In this document: positions 35,506 to 45,540 of the stretch, in pieces
How the letters are laid out: every line of letters begins with the position of its first letter
How positions within the stretch are numbered: the stretch's first letter is position 1
Source: Balneolaceae bacterium
GTDB lineage: Bacteria; Bacteroidota; Rhodothermia; Balneolales; Balneolaceae
DNA: 64,000 bases
Direction: 5' to 3'
Assembly (NCBI GenBank): GCA_007693745.1
Contig: REDA01000062.1
Coordinates: 1 to 64,000, forward strand
Notes under the pieces: model-generated
What the model saw: the letters and a program-made list of their open reading frames with translations, nothing else
Told to the model about the DNA's origin: nothing
The model's database searches: none
Translations under genes and position numbers: made by a program

Positions 35506-37704
35506 TTATCTTTTTGGTTTCAGAACTACCCCGGCCAGCGGTGGTACAGTGATATTGATAAAACAGGGTTGGTTGTGCCAGCTTCCCTTGACACCCTGAA
35601 CCTCGATCTGCCCTGCATCACTGCCCCCGTAATGAAAGGAATCACTGTTAAAAATCACCTCATATTTACACGCTTCAGGTACGCCGAAACGGTACACTTC
35701 ATGATAAGAGGGTGTAAAATTGAGTATAAACACAAGATAATCCTCAGGATCGTTTGAGCGTCGGATAAAGGAGAGCAGGCTGTTATCTGCATCCGTGATG
35801 TCGATCCACTGAAAGCCTTCCCAGCGCGAATCGACCTCAAAAAATGAAGGTTCACTTTTGTACAGGTGATTCAGGTCTTTTACAAGATTCTGTATCCCCT
35901 TGTGGCTATCCCACTGCAACAGATGCCAATCGAGGGAATAAGCTTCTGTCCACTCACTCCACTGGCCAAATTCACTCCCCATGAAGAGAAGTTTCTTGCC
36001 GGGGTGACCATACATATAGGTATAAAGCAGTCTCAGGTTTGCAAACTTCTGCCAGTCGTCACCCGGCATCTTGGATACCAGGGATTTCTTCATATGCACC
36101 ACCTCATCATGAGACAGCGGAAGCACAAACTGCTCCGAAAAAGCGTAGATCATCGAAAAGGAGAGCTGACCCTGATGATACTTCCGGTAAATCGGATCTT
36201 TTTCCATATAATCGAGCGTATCATTCATCCACCCCATGTTCCACTTGAAATCGAAGCCGAGTCCGCCGGAAGAGGTGGGTTGTGATACACCGGGCCAGGC
36301 GGTGGACTCCTCCGCAAACGTGAGTACCCCCGGAAAGTAGAGATGGGTCACTTCATTAAATCTCTGCAGAAACCGAATCGCATCAAGGTTTTCACGGCCT
36401 CCGTACTGGTTTGGTATCCACTCTCCCTCCTCCCGTGAATAATCGAGATAGAGCATGGAAGCCACTGCATCCACCCTAAGACCGTCGATATGAAATTCTT
36501 CGATCCAGTAGACCGCATTGGAGAGGAGAAAATTCTGCACCTCAGTCCGGCCAAAGTTAAAGATCAGGGTTCCCCAGTCCTTATGCTCACCCATGCGCGG
36601 ATCTTCATGTTCATACAGGGCCGTGCCGTCAAACCGCCGAAGCCCGTGATCATCTTTAGTAAAGTGAGCCGGGACCCAATCAACGATCACACCAATCTCT
36701 GCCTGATGGCATTTATCAACAAAATAGCGCAGATCATCCGGATTCCCGAAGCGGCTGGTCGGGGCAAAATAGCCCGTGATCTGATAGCCCCATGACGGAT
36801 CATAGGGATGTTCTGCCACCGGCATCAGCTCCACATGGGTAAATCCCATCTCACTGAGATAAGGAACCAGATCATCCGCCAGCTCGCGGTAATTCAGAAA
36901 CCCCGGGTCTTGATCCGCTTTCCTCTTCCAGGAACCCGGGTGAATTTCATAGATGGAAACGGGCTTTTCATGAAATCCGCCTTCACCCCTCTTTTCCACC
37001 CAGTCCTGATCATCCCAGGAAAAAGCGGTTTTCCAGACAACAGAAGCTGTGCCCGGACGCATTTCACATAGCCGGCCATAGGGATCCGCCTTTTTCATCG
37101 GCGGAGTGTCTGCATGTACTTTTACTTCAAATTTGTAGAGATCTCCCTCTCCCACATGGGGGATAAAGATCTCCCATAGCCCCTGTTCATGATATTTTCT
37201 CATCCCGTGGATACGACCGTCCCAGTTATTGAACGACCCGATCACACTCACACGGGCAGCACTCGGAGCCGTCACTACAAAATGAGTTCCTTTCACTCCT
37301 TCCGCTTCGCGGATGTGTGCACCCATAAACCGGTAGGCGTGATGGTGATTTCCCTCGCCCCATAACTGAAGATCAAAATCCGAGATGAGCGGCCCGAAAT
37401 GATATGCATCCTCAATTTCGTACGACTCCCCCACATACGGGGTAACAACCAGTTTGACTCCAAACGGGGTTTTTTTCTGCGGCAATACCTTCTCGAACAG
37501 GCCTTCATCAGATATACGGTCCAATTCAAATGGTTTTCCCTTCTCCGGCAGTGCCATAATAGTTTTTGCGTCCGGTCGGAAACATCGCAGAACAAGCTTA
37601 TCTTTCCCGCTGACGTTTACCTTGTGAAATCCAAGAACGGAGAAAAGATCTCCGTGAGCTCCGTTCGAAACAGAGCGTATTTCATCAATATGTAGAGTCG
37701 CCAT
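35506..37704 (-). CDS. glgB: 1,4-alpha-glucan branching enzyme (GH13)
   Basis: The 732-residue enzyme introduces alpha-1,6 branches into glycogen. It has an N1 domain (about 1-110), a CBM48 domain (about 120-220; SFNNWDGR) and a GH13 catalytic barrel. The nucleophile is Asp412 (GLRVDAVASML) and the acid/base is Glu465 (TFAEESTAW). The domain layout equals E. coli GlgB. It is the first gene of a leftward run reaching the TPR gene at 28153. No glgC or full-length glgA is present in the window. Confidence 0.97.
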   Translation of the reverse strand: MATLHIDEIRSVSNGAHGDLFSVLGFHKVNVSGKDKLVLRCFRPDAKTIMALPEKGKPFELDRISDEGLFEKVLPQKKTPFGVKLVVTPYVGESYEIEDAYHFGPLISDFDLQLWGEGNHHHAYRFMGAHIREAEGVKGTHFVVTAPSAARVSVIGSFNNWDGRIHGMRKYHEQGLWEIFIPHVGEGDLYKFEVKVHADTPPMKKADPYGRLCEMRPGTASVVWKTAFSWDDQDWVEKRGEGGFHEKPVSIYEIHPGSWKRKADQDPGFLNYRELADDLVPYLSEMGFTHVELMPVAEHPYDPSWGYQITGYFAPTSRFGNPDDLRYFVDKCHQAEIGVIVDWVPAHFTKDDHGLRRFDGTALYEHEDPRMGEHKDWGTLIFNFGRTEVQNFLLSNAVYWIEEFHIDGLRVDAVASMLYLDYSREEGEWIPNQYGGRENLDAIRFLQRFNEVTHLYFPGVLTFAEESTAWPGVSQPTSSGGLGFDFKWNMGWMNDTLDYMEKDPIYRKYHQGQLSFSMIYAFSEQFVLPLSHDEVVHMKKSLVSKMPGDDWQKFANLRLLYTYMYGHPGKKLLFMGSEFGQWSEWTEAYSLDWHLLQWDSHKGIQNLVKDLNHLYKSEPSFFEVDSRWEGFQWIDITDADNSLLSFIRRSNDPEDYLVFILNFTPSYHEVYRFGVPEACKYEVIFNSDSFHYGGSDAGQIEVQGVKGSWHNQPCFINITVPPLAGVVLKPKR

Positions 37705-37809
37705 CTCGATCAGTTAAATTTTTTCCTTTACAACCTGAAGGTAAACATTTTAACAGGAAAATGGTTACATAATTGAATATTAGTGTAATTAACGATAGTT
37801 AAGTTCCGA

Positions 37810-39036
37810 ATGAATATCATTCATTTCATATCCAGACGGTATCTTTTTTCAAAAAAGCATATCTCCCTGATCTCCGTCCTTACCTCTATCAGCATCGCCG
37901 GAATCACCATCGGTACCGCGCTTTTAATTGTCATTCTCTCTGTGTTTAACGGCTTTTTTGACGTTATACGTGGGTATCTGCTCAGTTTTGACCCCGACAT
38001 TCGTGTGGAGCATGCCACCGACGGTTTTATACTTTCCAATTTGCACATTTCGGAACTGCTGTACTCTCATCCTGATGTGATCACGGTTTCACCCTTCATT
38101 GAAGGGAAGGCGATGGTGTCTCTGGAAGGCGGGCAAAATGAAGTGATTACGATCCGGGGAATTAACACAAACAGCGTAGGGAGTGAATCGCTTGCTGCCG
38201 GGGTGCATCCTGCGGTTCACTCGGATCTTTCCGTTATAAACGGCAGGCCCGGAATCGTAATCAGTGAATCCCTGGTGCACCGCTACAGGCTCGATTCGGG
38301 TGACGAAATAGCTCTTCTGAGTCCGACAGGTATGCGGCGTATGCTCACCCAGTTCTCCCTGCCAAGAGTGAGCCGTTTCGACGTGCGGGGATCCTACGAT
38401 ATCCATCAGATTTCAGATGAGGATATCGCCTATATCGAAATCACAGCTGCTCAAAGGCTTTTCAACCTTCGTAATGCCGTATCCGGTTATGATGTAAAAC
38501 TGACCGACACCGATCGTGCCGGCAGGGTTCAATCGGAACTGCAGCAGCTTCTTGGTGATGAGTATCGGATCCAGACCTGGTATGATCTGCAGAAACCGCT
38601 TTATGATGTGATGAATCTCGAAAAATGGGGCTCCTATTTTATCCTTATGATCATTGTGCTGGTCGCAGTTCTGAATATCGTGGGTTCTCTTACAATGATT
38701 GTGATTCAGAAAAAAAGAGATATCGGCATTCTGCTCTCTATGGGAATGACACGAAAAAAAATACGGGGTATCTTCCGAAACCAGGGTCTGCTGATTGGCC
38801 TGATCGGATGCGGAATCGGAGGCACAGTTGGGGTCGGACTCAGTCTGGCGCAGATGCATTTTGGCCTGGTAAAGCTCTCCTCTTCATTTATCATCGATGC
38901 CTACCCTGCAGCCGTTCAAATTTCGGATATTGTCATGATCCTCTCAGGAACCATGCTTCTCTGCCTTCTGGCCAGCTGGTATCCTTCTCTCCGCGCCGCG
39001 GCTGTAGAACCTGCTGATGCCGTTCGGGTGGATTAA
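37810..39036 (+). CDS. LolC/LolE-type lipoprotein-releasing ABC transporter permease
   Basis: The 408-residue FtsX/MacB-fold permease has TM1 near residues 20-45, a long periplasmic domain (50-265) and three C-terminal helices (275-300, 325-350, 370-395). The ISRRYLFSKK opening and the LISVLTSISIAGITIG helix are typical of LolC/E. It would release lipoproteins from the inner membrane with a LolD ATPase that is not encoded here. Many lipoproteins in the window are potential clients. Confidence 0.9.
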   Translation: MNIIHFISRRYLFSKKHISLISVLTSISIAGITIGTALLIVILSVFNGFFDVIRGYLLSFDPDIRVEHATDGFILSNLHISELLYSHPDVITVSPFIEGKAMVSLEGGQNEVITIRGINTNSVGSESLAAGVHPAVHSDLSVINGRPGIVISESLVHRYRLDSGDEIALLSPTGMRRMLTQFSLPRVSRFDVRGSYDIHQISDEDIAYIEITAAQRLFNLRNAVSGYDVKLTDTDRAGRVQSELQQLLGDEYRIQTWYDLQKPLYDVMNLEKWGSYFILMIIVLVAVLNIVGSLTMIVIQKKRDIGILLSMGMTRKKIRGIFRNQGLLIGLIGCGIGGTVGVGLSLAQMHFGLVKLSSSFIIDAYPAAVQISDIVMILSGTMLLCLLASWYPSLRAAAVEPADAVRVD

Positions 39037-39160
39037 GCTGACTTGAATTGGCTGCCTCAGGGATCCATTTTCAACAATTCCTTGTTCACGTTAAAAATCA
39101 GATATTACACTGTAATCTGTCAAGGTTGCACTTTCACACTTAAACTTCCGTCACTGTTTC

Positions 39161-40162
39161 ATGGATCCCCTTACCCACGCTCTTCTCGGCTCCGCTGCAT
39201 CGCAAAGTTTTGCAAAACCGGACCGGATCAAGCTCCGCGCGGCGGCAGTTACCGGTTTTCTGGCGGCTCTCTCCCCTGATCTGGATGTTCTGATCCAAAG
39301 TGCAACCGACCCCCTGCTCGCCATTGAATACCATCGTCAGTTTACACACTCTCTGATTTTTATTCCTTTCGGGGCTCTGCTCGTCAGCCTGCTTCTTTGG
39401 TGGTTTATGAAACGATACCTCACCTTCAGGGAGCTCTATCTCTCCTCACTGGCTGGTATTGCCACTCACGGGCTGCTGGATGCCTTCACAAGCTATGGCA
39501 CACAACTGCTCTGGCCATTTACAGATCTGCGTGTTGCCTGGAATATGGTCTCAATCATAGACCCGGTGATTACGCTGGGCCTCCTCCTGTTTGCATCCCT
39601 CTCGTTTTTCAGGAGCAGGCGCAACTGGTCGCGGGCCGGTCTCCTCTTTTTTGCGCTGATGATGGCCTTTGGCTGGTTTCAGCAACAGCGGGCGGAGCGC
39701 ACTGCCAGCAAACTGGCAGATATGAGAAACCATACCCCGGAACGCCTTGTTGCCCGCCCTGCTTTTGGAAATCAGATCGTATGGCGGGTGCATTACATTC
39801 ATGAGAACAGGATCTATGTAGACGCGGTAAGAGCCGGTTTTGCCGGTGGTATTCATGTTTATGAGGGTGAATCGGAAGATCTGGTGATCCCGGAGAGGGA
39901 TTTCGCTGCATTTCGGGGAACAACACTCTATAACGATCTGCTCCGTTTTTCCCACTTCTCCGATGGCTGGCTGGCCTGGCACCCGGAGATCCCCGGCGTT
40001 CTGGGTGATGCTCGCTATGCAATGGTTCCCAACTCCATGAGCCCGATCTGGGGAGTGGAAGTGGATACCACTCAAACCGGCCGCCATCTTCCTTTTGATT
40101 ACTACCGTTTTAACGACGAAGAGATTCGCAAAGAGTTTTTTGATCAGCTCTTTGGCAGGTAA
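39161..40162 (+). CDS. Metal-dependent hydrolase-like membrane protein (DUF457/YdjM type)
   Basis: The 333-residue protein opens with MDPLTHALLG, and the HRQFTHSL and GIATHGLLDAFTSYG motifs supply His/Asp residues. This is the pattern of the YdjM/DUF457 family of inner-membrane, putative zinc hydrolases. Four or five hydrophobic helices occupy the first 180 residues, and a soluble C-terminal domain follows. Substrate is unknown. Confidence 0.87.
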   Translation: MDPLTHALLGSAASQSFAKPDRIKLRAAAVTGFLAALSPDLDVLIQSATDPLLAIEYHRQFTHSLIFIPFGALLVSLLLWWFMKRYLTFRELYLSSLAGIATHGLLDAFTSYGTQLLWPFTDLRVAWNMVSIIDPVITLGLLLFASLSFFRSRRNWSRAGLLFFALMMAFGWFQQQRAERTASKLADMRNHTPERLVARPAFGNQIVWRVHYIHENRIYVDAVRAGFAGGIHVYEGESEDLVIPERDFAAFRGTTLYNDLLRFSHFSDGWLAWHPEIPGVLGDARYAMVPNSMSPIWGVEVDTTQTGRHLPFDYYRFNDEEIRKEFFDQLFGR

Positions 40163-40259
40163 GTTCACTTTTTCTGAGCCTGCGAATTCAGCTTTTGAAG
40201 TTAATTCCCGGAGACAAACTGAAAAAGCTGTGAGAAACTACGCCTGTATCGGTTCTTTT

Positions 40260-40868
40260 TTATTTACTGAGCTTAAATTCAGCCTCTTTTCGAATCGCTT
40301 TCTGCAGCCGCTTGTCATATTCCAAAACTGATACTTCAGTGCAACCGAACTGTGCAAGGTGCCCGGTATAGAACTGAGTATCCCAGAGCACAAATCCGTT
40401 GTCTTTCAAAATTTGATGGCAGTACCAGAGGGCTGCCTTGTCAGCCTCAGCTTCTTTTCTGAACATCGATTCGCCAAAGAAAGCGGCGCCCAGGGAAACA
40501 CCATACAATCCGCCGGCAAGGTCTCCGTCACGATTGTAGATTTCCACCGAATGCGCATAACCGGCCAGGTGCAGTACCTCATAGGAATCGATAATCAGAT
40601 CAGAGATCCAGGTAGAATCACGATCTGCACAATGTTCTATCACTTCCCGAAACGCCATATTAACGCGGCAGCTGAATCGCCCCTGACGGATGATTCTCTG
40701 AACATTTTTCGATACCCGGAACGTCTCTATAGGAAGTATGCCCCTCACTTTTGCTGAAAACCATTCCACATTCGGATCTTCCCTGTATTCGCTCATCGGA
40801 AATGCTCCGTGACGATATCCGTCGAGCAGTACTTCCGGCGGAATGATCTTTCGGGCACCGGATTTCAC
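40260..40868 (-). CDS. aat: Leucyl/phenylalanyl-tRNA--protein transferase
   Basis: The 202-residue Aat transfers Leu or Phe from tRNA to proteins with N-terminal Lys or Arg and so makes them N-degrons. The PPEVLLDGYRHGAFPM opening, EWFS, GGLYGVSLGAAFFGESMF and the DTQFYTGHLAQFG motif are standard. Its start overlaps the stop of the methyltransferase gene by 4 bp. It works with ClpS, whose gene is at 24523 in this window. Confidence 0.95.
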   Translation of the reverse strand: MKSGARKIIPPEVLLDGYRHGAFPMSEYREDPNVEWFSAKVRGILPIETFRVSKNVQRIIRQGRFSCRVNMAFREVIEHCADRDSTWISDLIIDSYEVLHLAGYAHSVEIYNRDGDLAGGLYGVSLGAAFFGESMFRKEAEADKAALWYCHQILKDNGFVLWDTQFYTGHLAQFGCTEVSVLEYDKRLQKAIRKEAEFKLSK

Positions 40869-41437
40869 GACTCTTCGAGCTGCCCGTTTTTTACGACTTT
40901 GTAGATCAGATAGGGGGGGAGATTGAGCATCTCCCGTTCCGTCTCAAGATTGCCAAACACCTCCATCACCGGTTTCTTCAGATGACCGCTGGTCTGGTAG
41001 GCAAGAAAAAGCCCTCCTTCTTTGAGAATGGTTTTGGTTGCTTTTAAAACAATCTGCTTTCTGTCTTTTTTCAGAAAAGAGAAAGGAATTCCGGACAGCA
41101 CATAATCCACTTTTCCGATCAGAGAAGGATTCAGAACAGAGAGTACATCCCCGGCACGGGCATTGTGGATTTCCACTCTTGGATCCGGAATTGTTTTTTT
41201 AAGATGGGCATAAAAATCCTTGTTCATCTCTATCATAATCAGCCTGGATCCCGGCGTCATCAGATCCAGGACGTAACGGGAAAAGACCCCATCGCCCGGG
41301 CCATACTCCACTAAAACAATATCCCGGGAAAAGTCGATGTTGGTGCACACTTTTTTCACACAGTGAAGGGATGTGGGTGTGACAGATGCCACATCGCGGT
41401 CCTTAATGAATGTCTTAAAAAAATCGATCTTGCTCAT
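40865..41437 (-). CDS. SAM-dependent methyltransferase (phospholipid N-methyltransferase-like)
   Basis: The 190-residue class I methyltransferase has motif I VEYGPGDGVFSRYVL and acidic motif II IMIEMN. The rest resembles PmtA-like and rRNA-dimethylase-like enzymes (GIPFSFL in place of the NxPY motif). Methylation of phosphatidylethanolamine is possible, but substrate is uncertain. It is coupled by a 4-bp overlap to aat and begins 15 bp after uvrB ends. Confidence 0.8.
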   Translation of the reverse strand: MSKIDFFKTFIKDRDVASVTPTSLHCVKKVCTNIDFSRDIVLVEYGPGDGVFSRYVLDLMTPGSRLIMIEMNKDFYAHLKKTIPDPRVEIHNARAGDVLSVLNPSLIGKVDYVLSGIPFSFLKKDRKQIVLKATKTILKEGGLFLAYQTSGHLKKPVMEVFGNLETEREMLNLPPYLIYKVVKNGQLEES

Positions 41438-41452
41438 TCTGTCTGTTTCGGT

Positions 41453-43501
41453 TCATAGTTCTTTTTCTAATTTAGCAATTTGATCACGTATTCGCGCGGC
41501 TTCTTCAAACTCCATGTTCTTCGCTGCGTGGATCATGGAATCGCGCAAATAATCGAGAAATTTTTCCTTGCTTTCAAATGTAACTTCTTTCATTGCAGGG
41601 GATGCTTTGTAGCCGATGCCCTTCTCAGCCACTCTTACCATCTCCAGCGGCTCCACGTCCCGGTCAGCCGGACTGTCCAGTGAAAAACCCTGCGTGGAGA
41701 TCAGGGAGGGGTCCACCAGTGGCTTCAGCTCCTTCTCGATGGTTCTGGGTGTAATCCCGTGTTTTTGGTTATACTCTCTCTGAACTGCGCGGCGCCTTTC
41801 CGTTTCATCCAGCACCTTCTGCATACTACGGGTGATCTTGTCTGCATAGAGAATCGCTTTCCCCTTCACATTCCGCGCTGCCCGTCCCACAATCTGAAAG
41901 AGGGCGGTCTCGGAGCGCAGGAAGCCCTCCTTGTCCGCATCCAGAATTGCAACAAGGCTCAGTTCGGGAATGTCTATTCCCTCTCTGAGAAGGTTAATTC
42001 CAACCAGAACAGCAAAATCCCCCCGCCTGAATTTGTAAAGAACTTCCACTCTCTGCATGGCATCCAGGTCACTATGCATATAGGCAGCCGGAATCCCGAG
42101 ATTCTTGAGATACTCGCTCAGCTCTTCACTTAATCGCTTGGTCAGCGTGATGCAGAGTACTCTCTCCCGGTTCTGGACACGTTGCCGTATTTCCTCGAGA
42201 AGGTCATCTACCTGCGTGCCCAGCGGCCTCACTTCAATTTCAGGTTCCATCAGTCCGGTTGGACGTATGATCTGCTCCACATAGACACCGTCTGATTTTT
42301 CCAGTTCATAATCGGATGGGGTGGCACTTACAAAGATGGCCTGATGAATCATCGTTTCCCACTCTTCAAAAGTGAGGGGACGGTTATCCAGAGCTGATGG
42401 AAGGCGAAACCCGTGCTCAACCAGTTCGGTTTTCCGGGAGCGGTCACCGCCGTACATCGCGCCTATCTGAGGTACGGTCTGATGGCTTTCATCCACAACC
42501 AGGAGATAATCTTTCGGGAAATAATCCATCAGACAGTAGGGTCTTTCACCCGGTTTCCTTGCACTCAGGTATCGAGAGTAGTTTTCGATACCGGAGCAGT
42601 ACCCGATCTCCTGCATCATCTCCAGATCAAAGAGTGTGCGCTGTTCCAGTCGCTTGGCTTCAAGATGGCGGGCTTCCTGCTTCAGGATCTCGATCCGCCA
42701 CCAGAGTTCTTCCCGGATCTGCTCAATAGCGGTATCGAGCCTCCCCTTTGTGGTTACATAATGGGATGCCGGATAGATTCGAAACTCTTCCACCTCTTCC
42801 AGTATGGAGCCGTTATTGATATCAAAGATTTCCATTCTCTCGATTTCGTCACCCCAGAAGCTGATGCGCAGGCCTTCTTCTGAATAGGCCGGATAGATAT
42901 CCACGACATCCCCTCTCACGCGAAAAGTGCCCCGTTTAAAATCGAGGTCATTCCGGCTGTAGTGAAGATCCACCAGATCATAGAGGAGTGTATTCCTCGG
43001 TATCTCCATTCCCGATTTCAGATGAATAATGAGCTGCTCATACTCAGACGGGGACCCGATTCCGTAAATACAGCTTACGGATGAAACAATAATTACATCG
43101 CGCCTCCCCGAGAGCAGAGAGCTGGTTGCGCGCAGCCGCAGCTTCTGGATCTCCTCATTGATTGAGAGATCCTTCTCGATATATTTATCCTGTGCCGAAA
43201 GGTAGGCTTCCGGCTGATAGTAGTCGTAGTAGGAGATAAAAAATTCGACCCGGTTTTCGGGGAAAAAGTCACTCAGCTCGCGATAGAGCTGAGCTGCGAG
43301 CGTTTTGTTGTGGCTCATCACAAGAACGGGACGCTCCACGTTCCCGATCACACCCGCTATGGTCCTTGTCTTGCCCGATCCCGTAATGCCCAGCAGCGTC
43401 TGGAACTTATCTCCTTTTATCACTCCTTCCGTAAGCTCTCTGATGGCGTTTGGCTGATCTCCGGCGGGCTCCCAGGGGGAGTGGAGTTTAAATCGGGACA
43501 T
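41453..43501 (-). CDS. uvrB: UvrABC excision nuclease subunit B
   Basis: The 682-residue damage-verification helicase of nucleotide excision repair has Walker A GITGSGKT (38-45), the beta-hairpin region YYDYYQPEAYL, the DEAD-like VVDESH, the helicase motif QIVGRAARN and a C-terminal UVR domain (about residues 640-680) for UvrC contact. It is the first gene of a uvrB-methyltransferase-aat unit. Confidence 0.98.
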   Translation of the reverse strand: MSRFKLHSPWEPAGDQPNAIRELTEGVIKGDKFQTLLGITGSGKTRTIAGVIGNVERPVLVMSHNKTLAAQLYRELSDFFPENRVEFFISYYDYYQPEAYLSAQDKYIEKDLSINEEIQKLRLRATSSLLSGRRDVIIVSSVSCIYGIGSPSEYEQLIIHLKSGMEIPRNTLLYDLVDLHYSRNDLDFKRGTFRVRGDVVDIYPAYSEEGLRISFWGDEIERMEIFDINNGSILEEVEEFRIYPASHYVTTKGRLDTAIEQIREELWWRIEILKQEARHLEAKRLEQRTLFDLEMMQEIGYCSGIENYSRYLSARKPGERPYCLMDYFPKDYLLVVDESHQTVPQIGAMYGGDRSRKTELVEHGFRLPSALDNRPLTFEEWETMIHQAIFVSATPSDYELEKSDGVYVEQIIRPTGLMEPEIEVRPLGTQVDDLLEEIRQRVQNRERVLCITLTKRLSEELSEYLKNLGIPAAYMHSDLDAMQRVEVLYKFRRGDFAVLVGINLLREGIDIPELSLVAILDADKEGFLRSETALFQIVGRAARNVKGKAILYADKITRSMQKVLDETERRRAVQREYNQKHGITPRTIEKELKPLVDPSLISTQGFSLDSPADRDVEPLEMVRVAEKGIGYKASPAMKEVTFESKEKFLDYLRDSMIHAAKNMEFEEAARIRDQIAKLEKEL

Positions 43502-43590
43502 ACAATTATCAGAGACTCATTACTATTCGCAGGTGTTTTATTCCGGCACGGCAAAGCGAAGGCAGCAGAACGGGATGGAAATTGAAGCCT

Positions 43591-44799
43591 TTACGCTGCA
43601 ATTACTTTCGATACCTCTTCTGCAGCTTCTTTCAACAATACGGCTGAGATCACATTCAGTCCGCTCTCGTCGATTATCACCTTGGCTTCTTCCGCATTGG
43701 TTCCCTGAAGGCGTACAATAATGGGTACATTCGCCACTTTTGCCGCAATTTCGGGATCTTTGATCGCCTCAATCACACCATTGGCTACTCGGTCGCACCG
43801 AACAATTCCGCCAAAAATATTGATCAGAATCGCCTTCACATTGGGATCCTCGAGGATAATCCGGAATCCGTTTTTGACGGTCTCCACATTGGCACCTCCG
43901 CCCACATCCAGAAAATTGGCCGGTTCACCGCCCGACAGTTTGATGATATCCATCGTGGCCATCGCAAGTCCGGCACCGTTCACCATACAACCCACATTTC
44001 CGTCAAGTTTGATGTAATTGAGATTATACTTCGAAGCCTCAACTTCTGCCGGATTCTCTTCCGACAGGTCACGAAGTTCCTGAACATCCTTGTGGCGATA
44101 GAGAGCATTGCCGTCGAATGTTACCTTGGCATCCAGCGCCATCACATCCCCGTCTGATGTAAGTACGAGGGGATTGATTTCCACCATATCCGCATCCTTT
44201 TCTACGTAGAAACGATAGAGTGCCGTGATAAACCGCACTGCTTTTTTAAACGCATCGCCCTCAAATCCAAGAGAGAACGCCAGCCTTCGGGCCTGGTTGC
44301 CCTGCAGGTCAAAGCCCGGCTCAACCCACTCTTTCACAATTTTTTCCGGGGTCTCCTCAGCTACAGTCTCAATCTCCACACCCCCTTCAGTGGATACCAT
44401 AATCACATTTTTACTATTGGCCCGGTCGAGCAGGATTCCCAGATAGAACTCCTTTTCAATCCCCACGCCATCGGTTACGTAAATGGTTTTCACCTCCTGA
44501 CCCTCATCACCGGTCTGAATGGTTACCAATACGTCGCCAAGCAGCGATTCCGCTGCAGAACGCACCTCTTCGATGGTCTTGCAGAGAATTACACCTTTTG
44601 CATGACTCTGCTTTGTGCGTCCCTTTCCACGTCCGCCTGCATGAATTTGAGCTTTAACAACAAAAAGAGCCGATCCCTTTGCCTGCATCTCCTCAGCCGC
44701 TTTTACAGCATCCTCCACACTATTTGCCGCAACTCCCTCGGGCACGGCGATCCCATATTCTTTGAATAATTCTTTGGCTTGATACTCGTGAATTTTCAT
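43591..44799 (-). CDS. sucC: Succinyl-CoA synthetase beta subunit
   Basis: The 402-residue ATP-grasp subunit makes ATP or GTP from succinyl-CoA in the citric acid cycle. [12 protein letters not shown] at the N-terminus, [12 protein letters not shown] and the C-terminal [12 protein letters not shown] motif are typical. The frame continues upstream to 44880, but the canonical opening fixes the start at 44799. The alpha subunit gene sucD is not adjacent. Confidence 0.96.
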   Translation of the reverse strand: MKIHEYQAKELFKEYGIAVPEGVAANSVEDAVKAAEEMQAKGSALFVVKAQIHAGGRGKGRTKQSHAKGVILCKTIEEVRSAAESLLGDVLVTIQTGDEGQEVKTIYVTDGVGIEKEFYLGILLDRANSKNVIMVSTEGGVEIETVAEETPEKIVKEWVEPGFDLQGNQARRLAFSLGFEGDAFKKAVRFITALYRFYVEKDADMVEINPLVLTSDGDVMALDAKVTFDGNALYRHKDVQELRDLSEENPAEVEASKYNLNYIKLDGNVGCMVNGAGLAMATMDIIKLSGGEPANFLDVGGGANVETVKNGFRIILEDPNVKAILINIFGGIVRCDRVANGVIEAIKDPEIAAKVANVPIIVRLQGTNAEEAKVIIDESGLNVISAVLLKEAAEEVSKVIAA

Positions 44800-44873
44800 G
44801 ATTCGGCAGACTTTTAATAATAATTCAGATTTCTGTAACAATTTGGAAGGGGGCTTTGACAAACAAAAAACTA

Positions 44874-44987
44874 TGCGCAAGACCGAGGTGAAAACAGATT
44901 TAATTCCGCAGCGTATTTACGATACGAGAGGCAGTTAAATGTGCGACAACAAAGATGTTGGCAGAAAAACAGTTTCTCAAAGCCAAC
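44874..44987 (+). repeat. Intergenic repeat, copy A
   Basis: This copy aligns along its full length with copy B, roughly 70 percent identical by eye. Shared blocks include GCAGCGTATTT, GATACG, GAGG, AGAT.TTGG and CAGTTT.TCAAAG. Near its centre it can form a CGTAT-N5-ATACG hairpin (44912-44926). Confidence 0.75.
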
Positions 44988-45175
44988 GGGAAAAATAGCC
45001 AAATCATCAGGTAAATAAAAGTAATGCTCTCACCAATCCCTGAGTAAGATCACCTCCGGCCACCCTGTCGCACAATTCCAAAAGGATTCAGTGACTAAAA
45101 ATCATTTTTTCAACATTATCAATTCATTTTTTTCTACATTTACTATACGGGGGAAACGTGATAAAGCTGAAGTTT

Positions 45176-45294
45176 TGTGCAGGATCAAGGCGAAAGCATT
45201 TTTTATTACAGCAGCGTATTTGTGATACGTGAGGAATTTTAAATTTTCGCCAACGGAGATATTGGGCAAAGCGACAGTTTTTCAAAGTCCCAAC
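45176..45294 (+). repeat. Intergenic repeat, copy B
   Basis: This is a second copy in the same orientation, starting about 300 bp after copy A. It keeps the central CGTAT-N5-ATACG hairpin (45215-45229) while the loop sequence differs. A flanking pair GGCGAAA/TTTTCGCC gives an additional outer stem, so the unit may act as a structured RNA or DNA element. Confidence 0.75.
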
Positions 45295-45540
45295 TCAGAG
45301 GTGCAAATCCATCCTGATATTCTTTTGCAATCTCAGATCGAGCCGATAATAACCTCATGAGTGGTCTCTGCGTATTTCTGATTATTAAAGGGTGGCAGAA
45401 TGGTCTGTTCTTTTTTATTACCGGGGCGAACAGAAATTTGGGTAGCGGTCAGGGATTTACGCCTGGCTGTACAGGATCATTGATAAAATGTGCAAGATTT
45501 TATCTCTTTGATGGGATCCATGATCTCCTGCATCATCAGA

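Larger units (their letters stand above)
44800..45540. other. Repeat-bearing intergenic region between sucC and a histidine kinase
   Basis: This divergent gap of about 740 bp holds two diverged direct copies of a 114-119 bp repeat (44874-44987 and 45176-45294). No supported gene is present. The small open frame at 45357-45551 overlaps the kinase start region and has no recognisable features. Promoters for sucC (left) and the kinase (right) should lie here. Confidence 0.7.
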
